From: DATJSJ01 sp035504175
GTDB taxonomy: Bacteria; Pseudomonadota; Alphaproteobacteria; Acetobacterales; Acetobacteraceae
Length of the DNA stretch: 21,764 nt
Direction: 5' to 3'
Assembly: GCA_035504175.1 (NCBI GenBank)
Contig: DATJSJ010000094.1
Span: 1 to 21,764 of the forward strand
In this document: piece after piece, positions 1 through 7,814 of the stretch
How the letters are laid out: every line of letters begins with the position of its first letter
Position numbering within the stretch: position 1 is the first letter of the stretch
The notes under the pieces: model-generated
Told to the model about the DNA's origin: nothing
Seen by the model: the letters and a program-made list of their open reading frames with translations, nothing else
The model's database searches: none
Position numbers and translations under genes: made by a program

Positions 1-2
1 CC

Positions 3-107
3 GACGAGCAGCAGCAGCAACTGCTCGACGGCAAGTGGTACGCGAACATCCACACCGCGGCCAATCCGGGCGGCGAGATTCGCGGCCAGGTCGAGGAGGG
101 CAAGTAG
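3..107 (+). CDS. C-terminal end of a CHRD-domain protein (partial)
   Basis: Only the last 34 codons are in the window; the start lies upstream of base 1. The translated tail contains the pattern WYANIHTAANPGGEIRGQ, which is the characteristic closing strand of the CHRD domain (named after chordin; in bacteria usually found in exported proteins of unknown function). The frame ends at TAG 105-107, right before a strong hairpin. The N-terminus, and therefore any signal peptide, cannot be seen. The family is assigned with good confidence from the motif; the biological role is unknown. Confidence 0.8.
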   Translation, partial: DEQQQQLLDGKWYANIHTAANPGGEIRGQVEEGK

Positions 108-116
108 CGCAGACGC

Positions 117-140
117 GTCGCCGGCGGAGACGCCGGCGAC
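117..140 (+). terminator. Hairpin after the CHRD gene
   Basis: A perfect 10 bp GC-rich stem (117-126 pairing with 131-140) closes a GAGA tetraloop, 10 bases after the stop codon of the CHRD gene. There is no T tract after it, so it is either a weak intrinsic terminator or a transcript 3'-end stabiliser. Confidence 0.55.
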
Positions 141-170
141 GACCATCGCGCTTCCCGAAACAGCCTCGTG

Positions 171-205
171 GCGCGGGATCGGATCGCCCCGATGCGATCC
201 CGCGC
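171..205 (-). terminator. Second hairpin between convergent genes
   Basis: An 11 bp perfect inverted repeat (171-181 with 195-205) with a 13-base loop lies about 100 bp past the stop of the minus-strand MDR oxidoreductase. Together with the hairpin at 117-140 it separates two convergent transcripts. No T run follows on either strand, so the terminator role is inferred from position. Confidence 0.4.
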
Positions 206-307
206 CGGCCCGTCGCGCGCGCGGACCCGGCGCGATCGGTCAAAGCCGCGGCGGGCATCGCGTGCGTCCGCTTCGTCCGAGCCGCCGCGGGCGATCGGCT
301 CCGGCGA

Positions 308-1417
308 TCAGTCGGGCTCGACCGCGGTCAGGTCGAGGCCGCGCATCTCCGCCGCCGCGGCGATCGCCTCCGGCAGGAGCGACAGCGCGAAGCGCTGCAG
401 CCCCAAGGCGGAGAGATCGAGCAGCCCCGCCGCGAGGAGCGCTGCCAGCGATGCCGGCGCCTCGCGCGGATACATGAAATTGCCGACCACTTCCCAATCG
501 TTGACCAGCATCTCGCCGAACCCGAGCGGCAGCGGCGCGCTCGCACTGCCCATCAGCACCAGCCTTCCGCCACGCCGCAGGGAGCGCAGCGCCGCCAGCG
601 TGGTCGCGGTGCTGGCGGCGCGGCCGAGCAAATCGAGCGCGAGGTCGGCCGGTCCGCCAGCCGCGGCGCGAATCGCCGCCAGGTCCGCTGCGGCGTCCGC
701 CCCACTCAGCACGGCCGGCGCAACCCGCGGCCCGAGGGCCTGTGCAAGCCCCTCCAGCGCCGCCCGGTCGCGACCGAGCGCCACCACAAGCGCCGCCCCC
801 ATCGCCAGCGCCACCATCACGCCGGCCGAGCCGTAGAAGCCGCTCGCGCCGTTGATCAGCACGACCTGGCCCGGCCGCAGGCCGCCGCGCAGCAATCCGC
901 CATACGGGACCACCAGCTTGGCGAGGCCGATCAGCCGCTCTGCCGCCACGTTGTCCAGGCGGGGCAGCCTGGTGGTGCAGGCGGCGGGCCAGTGCGCGAG
1001 CTCGGCGAACACGCCGTCGCGCCAGGTGCGTTGCAGCGCGCGCGGCCCATCCCCGATCGCATCGAAGCGGCCGGCGCCGATGGCGGTCAGGCCGATCAGG
1101 ATCTGCGCCGGCGCGGCGCCAGGCGCCTCGGCGACGAGGTGCGGGCTCAGGAAGACGAGGTCGCCGGCGGCGACATGCGTCACCTCCGGCCCGACCGCCT
1201 GCACCCGCCCGATCGCGTTGGTGCCCGGGACGAACGGGAAAGGCGGCGTCGCGTAGCCGAGCGAGCCGTCCAGCACGCGGTTCATGTAGGAAAGAACCAT
1301 CGCGCTGCGGATGCGCACCAGCACGCCCGAGGGGTGGAGCGGCGGGACCGGGCGCTCCTCCAACCGCAAGGGCACGCCGAACTCGTCCAGCACCCAGGCG
1401 CGGTAGCGCGCGGTCAT
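308..1417 (-). CDS. Zinc-independent MDR-family (quinone oxidoreductase-like) dehydrogenase
   Basis: The 369-residue protein has the layout of a medium-chain dehydrogenase/reductase. An N-terminal GroES-like substrate domain covers about residues 1-150 and includes PFVPGTNAIGRVQAVG and a GD at 85-86. A Rossmann domain follows with the nucleotide-binding glycine loop GASGFYGSAGV at 190-200, and GRDR at 215-218 suggests NADP(H) preference. The cysteines and histidines that hold catalytic and structural zinc in alcohol dehydrogenases are not present, pointing to the quinone-oxidoreductase/enoyl-reductase side of the family. Length is usual for the group. The ATG at 1417 is preceded by GGAG about nine bases upstream. 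The substrate cannot be told from sequence. The gene stands alone, 157 bp from the next gene upstream on its strand. Confidence 0.85.
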   Translation of the reverse strand: MTARYRAWVLDEFGVPLRLEERPVPPLHPSGVLVRIRSAMVLSYMNRVLDGSLGYATPPFPFVPGTNAIGRVQAVGPEVTHVAAGDLVFLSPHLVAEAPGAAPAQILIGLTAIGAGRFDAIGDGPRALQRTWRDGVFAELAHWPAACTTRLPRLDNVAAERLIGLAKLVVPYGGLLRGGLRPGQVVLINGASGFYGSAGVMVALAMGAALVVALGRDRAALEGLAQALGPRVAPAVLSGADAAADLAAIRAAAGGPADLALDLLGRAASTATTLAALRSLRRGGRLVLMGSASAPLPLGFGEMLVNDWEVVGNFMYPREAPASLAALLAAGLLDLSALGLQRFALSLLPEAIAAAAEMRGLDLTAVEPD

Positions 1418-1574
1418 CGGGGTCGTCTCCGTGGCGTCGCCTCCCCCGGGCCAGCGGCAGGCGCGGTGCGGATCCCGACCGCCGGCCGATCGCAGCCGCT
1501 TCGTCGGGCAGCGGCGACGACGGGCCGATCCGGAGGCGTTCCGGCGATTCCGGCCGGCCGATCCGCTCCGCCGT

Positions 1575-1868
1575 TCAGCCGAGCGAGCGGATGATCTCCC
1601 GATAGGCGTCCTCGGGGAAGGCCTTCAGCGTCGTCGACCGGATGCTGCCGCGCTGGCCGCCCTGCAGCACGGCGCGTGCGGCGACGGCATCGTCCGGAGC
1701 TTCGATCACCGCGACCATGTCGTACATGCCCATGGTCATGTAGAAGGCCTTGACCTGGCCGCCCATCGACTGGAGCGCCGACTTGAACGCGTCCAGCCGG
1801 CCCGGCGAGTCACTGACGGCGCGGATTCCCTGGTCCGTCCAGTTGATGAGCATGATGTAGGTCGGCAT
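1575..1868 (-). CDS. GYD-domain protein
   Basis: A 97-residue protein matching the small GYD family (named for a Gly-Tyr-Asp motif). It begins MPTYIMLINWTDQGI, has a central KAFYMTMGMYDMVAVIEAP in which the GxYD signature appears as GMYD, and shows the typical end STTLKAFPEDAYREII. Family members form ferredoxin-like folds and have no established biochemical role. A longer frame reaches 1919, but the start at 1868 is chosen because a near-perfect GGAGGAGG ribosome site sits just before it and the family normally begins with this MPxYI pattern. The gene is free-standing between two unrelated minus-strand genes. Confidence 0.85.
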   Translation of the reverse strand: MPTYIMLINWTDQGIRAVSDSPGRLDAFKSALQSMGGQVKAFYMTMGMYDMVAVIEAPDDAVAARAVLQGGQRGSIRSTTLKAFPEDAYREIIRSLG

Positions 1869-2010
1869 CGGCCTTCCTCCTCCTTCAGCAACATTGCGCA
1901 GTTGTAACACAAGCGCCATGCCGCGGGTCCGATGCCGGTCCGATCGCCCTACAATTGACTGCGACTGCCGGCTGCGCGCCGGTGGCGGAGAAGGGGTCGG
2001 CCGCGCCGGC

Positions 2011-2298
2011 TCAGCGCCAGTGGCGCGGTGGCGGGCCGTAGGCGGCGTAGGTGCGCCAGGCGAGATGTGCCCGGGTCTCCCCCAGCATCGCCCAGAGCAG
2101 GCAGCCGATCCAGCCGATCATGGTCCAGCCGAACAGCAGGTTGACCAGGAAGATCGCGCCGCCGCTGACCACGTCGCGGCCGCGGGCGATCAGCGTCGGC
2201 AGGAAGTAGAGCCCGATCGCGATCGCCAGCGCCAGCCAGACGCCGTGCCCGACGGTCCAGCCAACATGCGCATAGGAACCGTACTGATAGGGGTCCAT
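2011..2298 (-). CDS. Superinfection-immunity-family small membrane protein
   Basis: A 95-residue protein with two hydrophobic segments, roughly residues 14-38 and 46-72. The second holds FLVNLLFGWTMIGWIGCLLWA, the conserved LNxxxGWTxIGWxxxLxWA pattern of the family named after T4 Imm (Imm_superinfect). In T4 this protein blocks DNA entry of a second phage; in bacterial chromosomes the family is common and its role is generally untested, so the phage-defence meaning should not be assumed here. The ATG is preceded by GGAG with a five-base spacing. A soluble basic tail follows the last helix. It lies 66 bp downstream of the large oxidoreductase on the same strand and could be its co-transcript. 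Confidence 0.8.
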   Translation of the reverse strand: MDPYQYGSYAHVGWTVGHGVWLALAIAIGLYFLPTLIARGRDVVSGGAIFLVNLLFGWTMIGWIGCLLWAMLGETRAHLAWRTYAAYGPPPRHWR

Positions 2299-2364
2299 TG
2301 CCTCTCCGCGGGCGCTTCTTTCACCGGAAGGATCGGTCCGGCGAGGCCGGGATTCAAGCGCCGT

Positions 2365-5300
2365 TCATTCCGCCGCCGCGAGCGCCGGCCGTGCCTCCAG
2401 CGCCCGCAGCGCCCGGTCCACCCACTGCGCCGTGAGCTTCTCGGCGAGGCTGTTCTGCCCCAGCCGCTCGTGCAGCACCGGGAAGTCGACGCGGTCGAGC
2501 GGCTGGTCCTGGTTGAAGCAGGAGAACACGATGCGGCGCTCGCCGGTCGCGGGATCGGTCTGCGCCTGCAGACACTGGGCGCAGACCTCCTTCATCATGC
2601 ATTGCATCGGCGAGTTGATGGAGCCGATCGCCGTGTGTCCCGGCTTGAGGTACGGCGCGAGCACGCCATGCCGCGCCGCGCCCACCGCCTGCATCATGCG
2701 GTCGGAGCCGATGGCGATGATGTGCTCGGCCGCGGCGAGCGGCACCGGCTGCGGCCCGAGCCGTCCGGCGCCGTACTCGGCCATCGCCGCCACGATCGTC
2801 CCGACCACGCTGCGGTCCTGCGGACGGCCGGGGGAAAAACCGGGCGCCTCGTCGCAGGCCCAGATCACCACGTCGGCGGCGCGCTCGATCTCCTCGACCT
2901 TGTAGCGGTCGATCAGCCGCTTGTAGCCGGCGAAGTAGATCACGCGCGAGCCCGCCGCGCGCAGGGCTGCGCCGATCGAGAACAGCACTGCATTGCCGAG
3001 CCCGCCGCCGACCAGCGCGACGGTCCTGTCGGCAGGAATCTCGGTCGGCGTGCCGGTCGGGCCCATCAGCACCACCGGCTCGCCGGGACGGAGCAGGGCG
3101 CAGAGATCGGAACTGCCGCCCATCTCCAACGCGATGATCGATACGAGGCCGGCCGCGGGATCGGTCCAGGCGCCGGTCATCGCCAGACCCTCCATGCCCA
3201 GCACGGTGGTGCCGGCTGGATCGGTCAGCCGGGCCGCGAGCGATTCGAAGTTCTGCAGCCGGTAGAACTGGCCCGGGCGGAAGGCGCGCGCCGCGGCCGG
3301 AGCGCGGATCACCACCTCGACGATGGTCGGCGTCAGCCGGTGCACGGCGTGCACGGTCGCGCGCAGCGCGTCGCGACAGGCGGCGATCAGCGCCGCGCCG
3401 CCGGCGCCGGCCGCAGGGCGCGCGGCGAGCAGGCGCGAGACGATCGGGTAGCCGCGCCGGGCGCTGCCCATCGCCTTGACGACGTTGCCGAAGAAGCTCG
3501 GGTGCAGGTCGCCGAAGAAGCTGATGCAGCGCCCGTCCTCGGCGCGATGCATCAGCGGCCAGACGTGATCGGGCTTGGCGAGGCCGCGCTGCGGCTCGAC
3601 CGGCGCGCCGGTTTCGTCCACGGCCTGGAAATACCTGCCGTCCAGCCGGATCCGGCCGGGATGCGTGCGCGCATCCTCGCGCGCGAGCACCGTGTTCGGC
3701 TGCGTGCCGGCGGCGATCAGCACCGCGCGCGCCGGCAGCGTCACGGCGCTGCCATCGGCGCGGGCGCAGCGCAGCCCCTCGGCATGGCCGTACGCGTCGA
3801 CCTCGACCGCGAGCGGCGCCAGGCCCTCGGCGAAGCGCACGCCCTCCTCCATCGCCTTCGCCACCTCCTCGTGGTTCAGCGTGTAGGACGGGCTGTCGAG
3901 CAGGCGCCGGCGATAGGCGATGGTCGCACCACCCCAGGCATCGAGCAGCGGTGCGAAGCGCGGCGCGCGCTGCGCTGCTGCGGCAGAATCGCGCTCGGCC
4001 GCGATCGCTTGCGCGTGGGTGAGGAATTCCGCCGCGATCGCGGCCTCCTCGGCGCTCCAGCCGGCGCGCACGGCGGCCTCGCCGCGCTCCGCGACCAGCG
4101 TGCGATAGCGCAGCGCGAATTTCTCCACCTGCCGCACATAGTAGGCGAGGCTTTCCGTGGCCGTGTCGATCGCGGTCAGCCCGCCGCCCACCACCACCAC
4201 CGGCAGGCGGAGCTGCAGATTGGCGATCGACGAGGCTTTCGCGGCACCCGTGAGCTGCAGCGCCATCAGGAAATCCGACGCCGCGCGCACGCCGCGCGCC
4301 AGCCCGTTCGGGATGTCGAGCACGGTCGGCCGGCCGGCGCCGAGGCAGAGGGCGATGTGGTCGAACCCCATCGCCCAGGCCTCGTCGATCGACAGCGTGG
4401 CGCCGCCGCCGAAGCGCACGCCGCCGAACGCCGCGAATTGCACCCGGCGCTCCAGCAGGATGCGGATCAGCTTCAGGTAGTTCTTGTTCCAGCGCACGGT
4501 GATGCCGTATTCGGCGACGCCGCCGAACCCCGCCATCACCCGGTCGTCCAGGTTTTCGTACAGCGCCGCGACGTCGCGCACCGGCGCCGCGGGATCGATG
4601 CCGAGCGGTTCCAGTTTCAGTCCGTCGATCGCGACGACGCTGTGCCCGTCATTCATCAGATGGTGCGCCAGCGTGAAGCCGGCCGGACCAAGTCCGACCA
4701 CGAGCACGCTGCGGCCGGTGTCGGGCCGCGGCAGCGGCCGGCGCAGATCGAGCGGGTTCCAGCGCGTCAGCAGCGCGTTGATCTCGAAGCCCCATGGCAG
4801 CTCGAGCACGTCGCGCAGGATCGCGGTCTCGGCCTGCGGAATGTCGACCGGCTCCTGCTTCTGGTAGATGCAGGCTTTCATGCAGTCGTTGCAGATGCGA
4901 TGGCCGGTCGCCGCCACCATCGGGTTGTCGACCGCGATCGCGGCGAAGGCGCCGAGCACGCAGCCCTGCGCCCGCAGCTCGTGCATCTCCGAGATGCGCT
5001 CTTCCAGCGGACAGCCCGCGAGTGTCACGCCGAAGGGCGATTTCGCGAACGCCCCGGTCTTGCGGTCGTGCAGCCCGTGCGAGCAGGAATCCTTGCCCTG
5101 GTGCGCGCACCAGATGCAGTAGTTCATCTGATCGAGCGCCTGCTGCTCGCTCATGCCGGGATCGGTCAGCGCGAAACCGTCGCGCGCGCGCCAGTCGTGC
5201 TCCGGCAGACGCAGCATGGTGACGCCGTCGCGCTCGATCGTCTCGACCGGAACCAGGTGATCGTAGTCGGTGCGGCGCGGCACGTGGAACAGCGTGCCAC

Positions 5301-5832
5301 CGCGGTGCCGCGCCCGGCCCGCCTCGGTCAGCGTCGCCCAGGCGGCATAGCGCATCGCGAGGTCGAGCGCCGCCGCATCTTCGGCCTTCTCCCACGCGGC
5401 GACCGAATCGGCGAAGGCAAGCTCGGTGACCGGCGCGCCGATACGCGCGGCGAGCACCGCTTCCAGCGCCTCGCCATCGAACGCCGCGGCATCGGGGTAT
5501 TTCTTCACTGCCTGGCGCTGCACGAACAGCCGCTTGCAGGCGTGGATCGGATCGAGCCGGTGGGTGCGCCGGGCGATCGTCGCGAGCTCGTCCTCGATGC
5601 GGAACAGCCCGGCGAGAAAGCGCTCGAGCGGCGGCCCCAACGCCAGCAGCAACTCGCTCTCGGCCTTGGACTCCATCGCCTCGGGTGCGGCGCGCGCGGC
5701 CAGGAGGCTGGCGTGCAGGGCCGTGTCCTCCGCCGCCAGCCAGGCGAGAAAGGCGCGGTCCAGCCGCACCAGCCCGTCGCGGGAGGCGAGATCGTCGAAG
5801 CCGAAGCCGTGCGAAAGCGTGGGAGCGTCCAT
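2365..5832 (-). CDS. Large GltD-like / PyrK-FNR-like fused FAD and iron-sulfur oxidoreductase
   Basis: An 1155-residue protein with several redox modules in one chain. Residues 1-230 are a helical region I do not recognise. Cysteines 239, 242, 250, 314, 317 and 321 (CxxC...C and CxxCxxxC) look like iron-sulfur ligands as in the N-terminus of glutamate synthase small subunits. An FAD-binding Rossmann motif GLGPAG lies near 378-383 and a second nucleotide motif, VVVGGGLTAIDTATE, near 542, as in GltD. From about 824 the chain resembles a ferredoxin-reductase/PyrK electron-transfer module, with GGGLGN near 934 and a C-terminal cluster C1078, C1084, C1087, C1105 like the 2Fe-2S site of dihydroorotate dehydrogenase B. 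ATG 5832 is chosen over the frame's first start at 6012 because the upstream 60 residues are low-complexity Arg/Pro/Ala. The predicted role is cytosolic electron transfer from NAD(P)H; the acceptor is unknown. Confidence 0.85.
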   Translation of the reverse strand: MDAPTLSHGFGFDDLASRDGLVRLDRAFLAWLAAEDTALHASLLAARAAPEAMESKAESELLLALGPPLERFLAGLFRIEDELATIARRTHRLDPIHACKRLFVQRQAVKKYPDAAAFDGEALEAVLAARIGAPVTELAFADSVAAWEKAEDAAALDLAMRYAAWATLTEAGRARHRGGTLFHVPRRTDYDHLVPVETIERDGVTMLRLPEHDWRARDGFALTDPGMSEQQALDQMNYCIWCAHQGKDSCSHGLHDRKTGAFAKSPFGVTLAGCPLEERISEMHELRAQGCVLGAFAAIAVDNPMVAATGHRICNDCMKACIYQKQEPVDIPQAETAILRDVLELPWGFEINALLTRWNPLDLRRPLPRPDTGRSVLVVGLGPAGFTLAHHLMNDGHSVVAIDGLKLEPLGIDPAAPVRDVAALYENLDDRVMAGFGGVAEYGITVRWNKNYLKLIRILLERRVQFAAFGGVRFGGGATLSIDEAWAMGFDHIALCLGAGRPTVLDIPNGLARGVRAASDFLMALQLTGAAKASSIANLQLRLPVVVVGGGLTAIDTATESLAYYVRQVEKFALRYRTLVAERGEAAVRAGWSAEEAAIAAEFLTHAQAIAAERDSAAAAQRAPRFAPLLDAWGGATIAYRRRLLDSPSYTLNHEEVAKAMEEGVRFAEGLAPLAVEVDAYGHAEGLRCARADGSAVTLPARAVLIAAGTQPNTVLAREDARTHPGRIRLDGRYFQAVDETGAPVEPQRGLAKPDHVWPLMHRAEDGRCISFFGDLHPSFFGNVVKAMGSARRGYPIVSRLLAARPAAGAGGAALIAACRDALRATVHAVHRLTPTIVEVVIRAPAAARAFRPGQFYRLQNFESLAARLTDPAGTTVLGMEGLAMTGAWTDPAAGLVSIIALEMGGSSDLCALLRPGEPVVLMGPTGTPTEIPADRTVALVGGGLGNAVLFSIGAALRAAGSRVIYFAGYKRLIDRYKVEEIERAADVVIWACDEAPGFSPGRPQDRSVVGTIVAAMAEYGAGRLGPQPVPLAAAEHIIAIGSDRMMQAVGAARHGVLAPYLKPGHTAIGSINSPMQCMMKEVCAQCLQAQTDPATGERRIVFSCFNQDQPLDRVDFPVLHERLGQNSLAEKLTAQWVDRALRALEARPALAAAE

Positions 5833-6401
5833 CCTCAGACCGTGTCGCGCCAATGGAGGAGCGTTGCCCCGCGCCGCCGCGCGGAGCGGGGCGAGGCCTG
5901 TCCTGAAGGCCGCAGCCGGATGGGATGCGGCGGGAGGGCGCCGTATAGCCCGCGGGTCGCTCGCCTGCCATGGTCGTGGGCGCCGCCGCGAAATCTGGCC
6001 CGGCCGACGCATTCGGATGCGGCGGCCACCCCCCGGCGCGAGACCATGTGAAGGAGCAGCACCGCCCAGTCAACCGCAGGTTTGGGCGCAGGCCGGCGCG
6101 CCAACTCCCTGCGCTTTTCGCCATGGCATGGAGCCAAAGTCGCCGGGATCCTCTCCTGGGCGCGTCGGCGCGGCAAAGCCGTCGCTCATCCCCCGGTCCG
6201 AAGCCGCGTGCCGCCGACGAAGCGTGCAGCCAGTCGGGCTGCAAAGACCGCGCGAGCGCGGCCCCAGGCACGGATGCGCGCCGCTCGCGGGTTGGCGGCT
6301 CGGCCATGCGCCGGGCGACCGGGGAGGCGAGCTGCTGCTGACAGGAACTGACACCGGCACCGGCCAGAATGGCGGCGTCACACCGATCAGGAGAAGCCGC
6401 C
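5833..6401. other. 569 bp without a convincing gene
   Basis: This stretch separates the divergent large oxidoreductase (minus) and the VOC gene (plus) and probably holds both promoters. Open frames exist on both strands but they are rich in Arg, Pro and Ser, lack family resemblance and lack good ribosome sites, so I take them as by-products of high GC. I saw no tRNA, hairpin or clear promoter boxes. The ribosome site of the VOC gene (AGGAGAAG) falls at about 6389-6396. Confidence 0.5.
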
Positions 6402-6764
6402 ATGCCGCAATTCGGACTCGCCATCCTCTACGTCGAAAGCCCGGCCCGCAGCGCCGCTTTCTACGGGGATCTCTTCGGTCTCACCCCGCTGGAGGCCTCA
6501 CCGACATTCGCCATGTTCGCCCTGCCGGGCGGGACGCGGCTCGGGCTCTGGTCGCGTCAGACGGTCGAGCCCGCGGCGGTTGCGGCCGGCGGAGGCGGCG
6601 AACTCGCCTTCACGGCCGATGACGTCGATGCCGTGCACAGCGACTGGTCCGGCCGCGGTCTCGCCATCGCCCAGCCGCCGACCGACATGGATTTCGGCCG
6701 CTGCTTCGTGGCGCTGGACCCCGACGGGCACCGGATGCGGGTCTTCGCGCCGGCGCCCTCGTAA
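6402..6764 (+). CDS. VOC-family (glyoxalase-fold) protein
   Basis: A 120-residue single-domain protein of the vicinal oxygen chelate superfamily. Visible marks are the first beta strand FGLAILYVES, followed by ARSAAFYGDLFGL, the paired-strand segment GELAFTADDVDAVHSDWSGRG, and the closing FVALDPDGHRMRVFAP. It keeps Glu in the GELAF strand, a usual metal position, but has no His at the first-strand metal position, so metal use is uncertain. Members include glyoxalases, dioxygenases and resistance proteins; this divergent single-copy type is often simply called glyoxalase/bleomycin-resistance-like. The start is set at 6402 rather than 6369 because AGGAGAAG lies six bases before it. It ends at a perfect hairpin. 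Confidence 0.85.
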   Translation: MPQFGLAILYVESPARSAAFYGDLFGLTPLEASPTFAMFALPGGTRLGLWSRQTVEPAAVAAGGGGELAFTADDVDAVHSDWSGRGLAIAQPPTDMDFGRCFVALDPDGHRMRVFAPAPS

Positions 6765-6781
6765 CACCGGTCGGTGACACG

Positions 6782-6805
6782 CCCGCCGCTCACCCGAGCG
6801 GCGGG
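6782..6805 (+). terminator. Perfect hairpin after the VOC gene
   Basis: A perfect 10 bp stem (6782-6791 with 6796-6805) around an ACCC loop lies 18 bases past the VOC stop codon. It lacks a T tract. Being symmetrical, it could also serve transcripts arriving on the minus strand. Confidence 0.55.
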
Positions 6806-6817
6806 TGCGCGTGAGGC

Positions 6818-6961
6818 TCAGCCGGAGTCGCGCTCCCGGCCGGGCGTTGCCTCCCGCTCCGGGTCGGCTGTGAACCGGACGGCGTCCTCGGGACAAGGCG
6901 CCGTACGCTCGATCGGCAGGCCCTGCGCAAGCGCGATCCGGCGGAACGTGTTGCAGTCCAT
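6818..6961 (-). CDS. Possible 47-residue small protein
   Basis: A short frame begins ATG at 6961 with a GGGGAGAGG purine stretch ahead of it and ends at 6818, just beyond the shared hairpin at 6782-6805. The product begins MDCNTFRRIALAQGLPIERT and then becomes acidic and charged. The beginning resembles the first helix of MmcQ/YjbR-like proteins, but the rest of that domain is missing, so this may be a degraded remnant, a genuine small protein, or chance. No function is proposed. Confidence 0.35.
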   Translation of the reverse strand: MDCNTFRRIALAQGLPIERTAPCPEDAVRFTADPEREATPGRERDSG

Positions 6962-7120
6962 CGGTGCCTGCCTCTCCCCTGTGCGACCCGCCACACAGTG
7001 CGGACGCCGCCCCGGCACGGCTGTGACGCGCGCCATACCGGGAAGCGGAGCCTCGCCGCGTGGCAGGATCGCGGCAGCCGGGTGACAGGTCGGGGGCGGC
7101 GGCTCTCCGGCCTGCCGCCT

Positions 7121-7585
7121 CTACCGGGGCGTGCAGCGCACCAGCGGGTTGGGAAACTCGGCGCAGCCCGGGAAGACGATCTCATTCGGGCCGCGGCGCT
7201 GCACATGCAGCACGTCGGGGGACTCGCAGCCGAAGCCGACCGCCCGCGGCGGCGGCGCGATGCCAAGCATCGTCCCGCCTGGCAGCGGACTGCTCGCCGG
7301 CCGGAAGCGGAACTCGGCACCGTCCGGCGTGGCCCGGACCGTCTCCACTTCGCGCTGGGCAAACAGCAGCTCGGTCAGGGTCGCCCGCAACACGACGTCG
7401 CGCGTGAAGATCACCACCGGTTGCGCGAGGCAGACATCGGCAGTGACGCCGCCGGCCGGGACCGGAAACATCCCGCCGGTCCACTCCCCGAACAGCCAGG
7501 CATGGGGCGGCGTTCCCGTTTGGGCCGCGGCGGGACCGGCGCCGGCAGCGAGCAGCATAAGAGCGGCGGCAAGGATCGATCGCAT
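7121..7585 (-). CDS. Small exported cysteine-containing protein, unrecognised
   Basis: A 154-residue product with a clear Sec signal peptide: MRS, a hydrophobic core ILAAALMLLAAGAGPAAA, and a likely AxA cleavage near residue 21. The mature part begins TPPHAWLFGEWTGGMFP and carries four cysteines, in DVCLAQ, FGCESP, PGCAEF and the C-terminal VRCTPR, enough for two disulfide bonds in the periplasm. I do not recognise a family. The GxWxGGxxP opening is reminiscent of small beta-barrel exported proteins, but this is only a resemblance. The start at 7585 has GGGGA five or so bases upstream. It lies downstream of the AT-rich palindrome and is probably transcribed from its own promoter. Confidence 0.7.
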   Translation of the reverse strand: MRSILAAALMLLAAGAGPAAAQTGTPPHAWLFGEWTGGMFPVPAGGVTADVCLAQPVVIFTRDVVLRATLTELLFAQREVETVRATPDGAEFRFRPASSPLPGGTMLGIAPPPRAVGFGCESPDVLHVQRRGPNEIVFPGCAEFPNPLVRCTPR

Positions 7586-7674
7586 GCGTTTCCCCGGGGA
7601 GCAGTGGCGGCGCTACCATAAGGGTGTGCGCGCGCGGCCGCCTAGATGGCCGGGCTATGCTTTGGTGAGCAGTA

Positions 7675-7809
7675 AAGGAAGGTGTTCTTTTTTGTAAAAA
7701 AGAACCAAAAAACTTTCATTACTTTAGGCGGAGTCGACACATCCGCTCAGGCCTGAAACGGATGAAAGTCTTTTTGCTTCTTTTTCTACAGAAAAAGAAG
7801 CCCTTCCTT
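7675..7809. repeat. Nested AT-rich palindromic element (135 bp)
   Basis: The outer arms (about 7675-7719 and 7762-7809) are imperfect inverted copies of each other, starting with AAGGAAGG on the left and ending with CCTTCCTT on the right and sharing ACTTTCAT/ATGAAAGT at their inner ends. Each arm contains its own perfect hairpin: 7684-7693 with 7696-7705 on the left and 7776-7787 with 7790-7801 on the right, both AT-rich and tightly looped. A short GC stem (7728-7732 with 7742-7746) sits in the middle. It begins just beyond the stop of the ygjP-type gene, so it can act as its terminator, and T runs occur on both strands. Its composition is very unlike the flanks. I recall similar AT-rich palindromes in Acetobacteraceae intergenic regions, but could not check. 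Confidence 0.75.
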
Positions 7810-7814
7810 CCTTG

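Noticed and set aside
2011..2298. Phage-defence system based on the superinfection-immunity family name
   Set aside because: The family is widespread in chromosomes, there is no phage or defence gene beside it, and the family name alone does not show function.
1894..6051. 1385-residue plus-strand frame
   Set aside because: Antisense shadow of the large oxidoreductase; the product is Arg/His/Gln-rich low-complexity and all recognisable motifs are on the minus strand.
5970..6381. Overlapping frames on both strands in the spacer before the VOC gene
   Set aside because: Arg/Pro/Ser-rich products with no family signals, expected from stop-poor GC-rich DNA.
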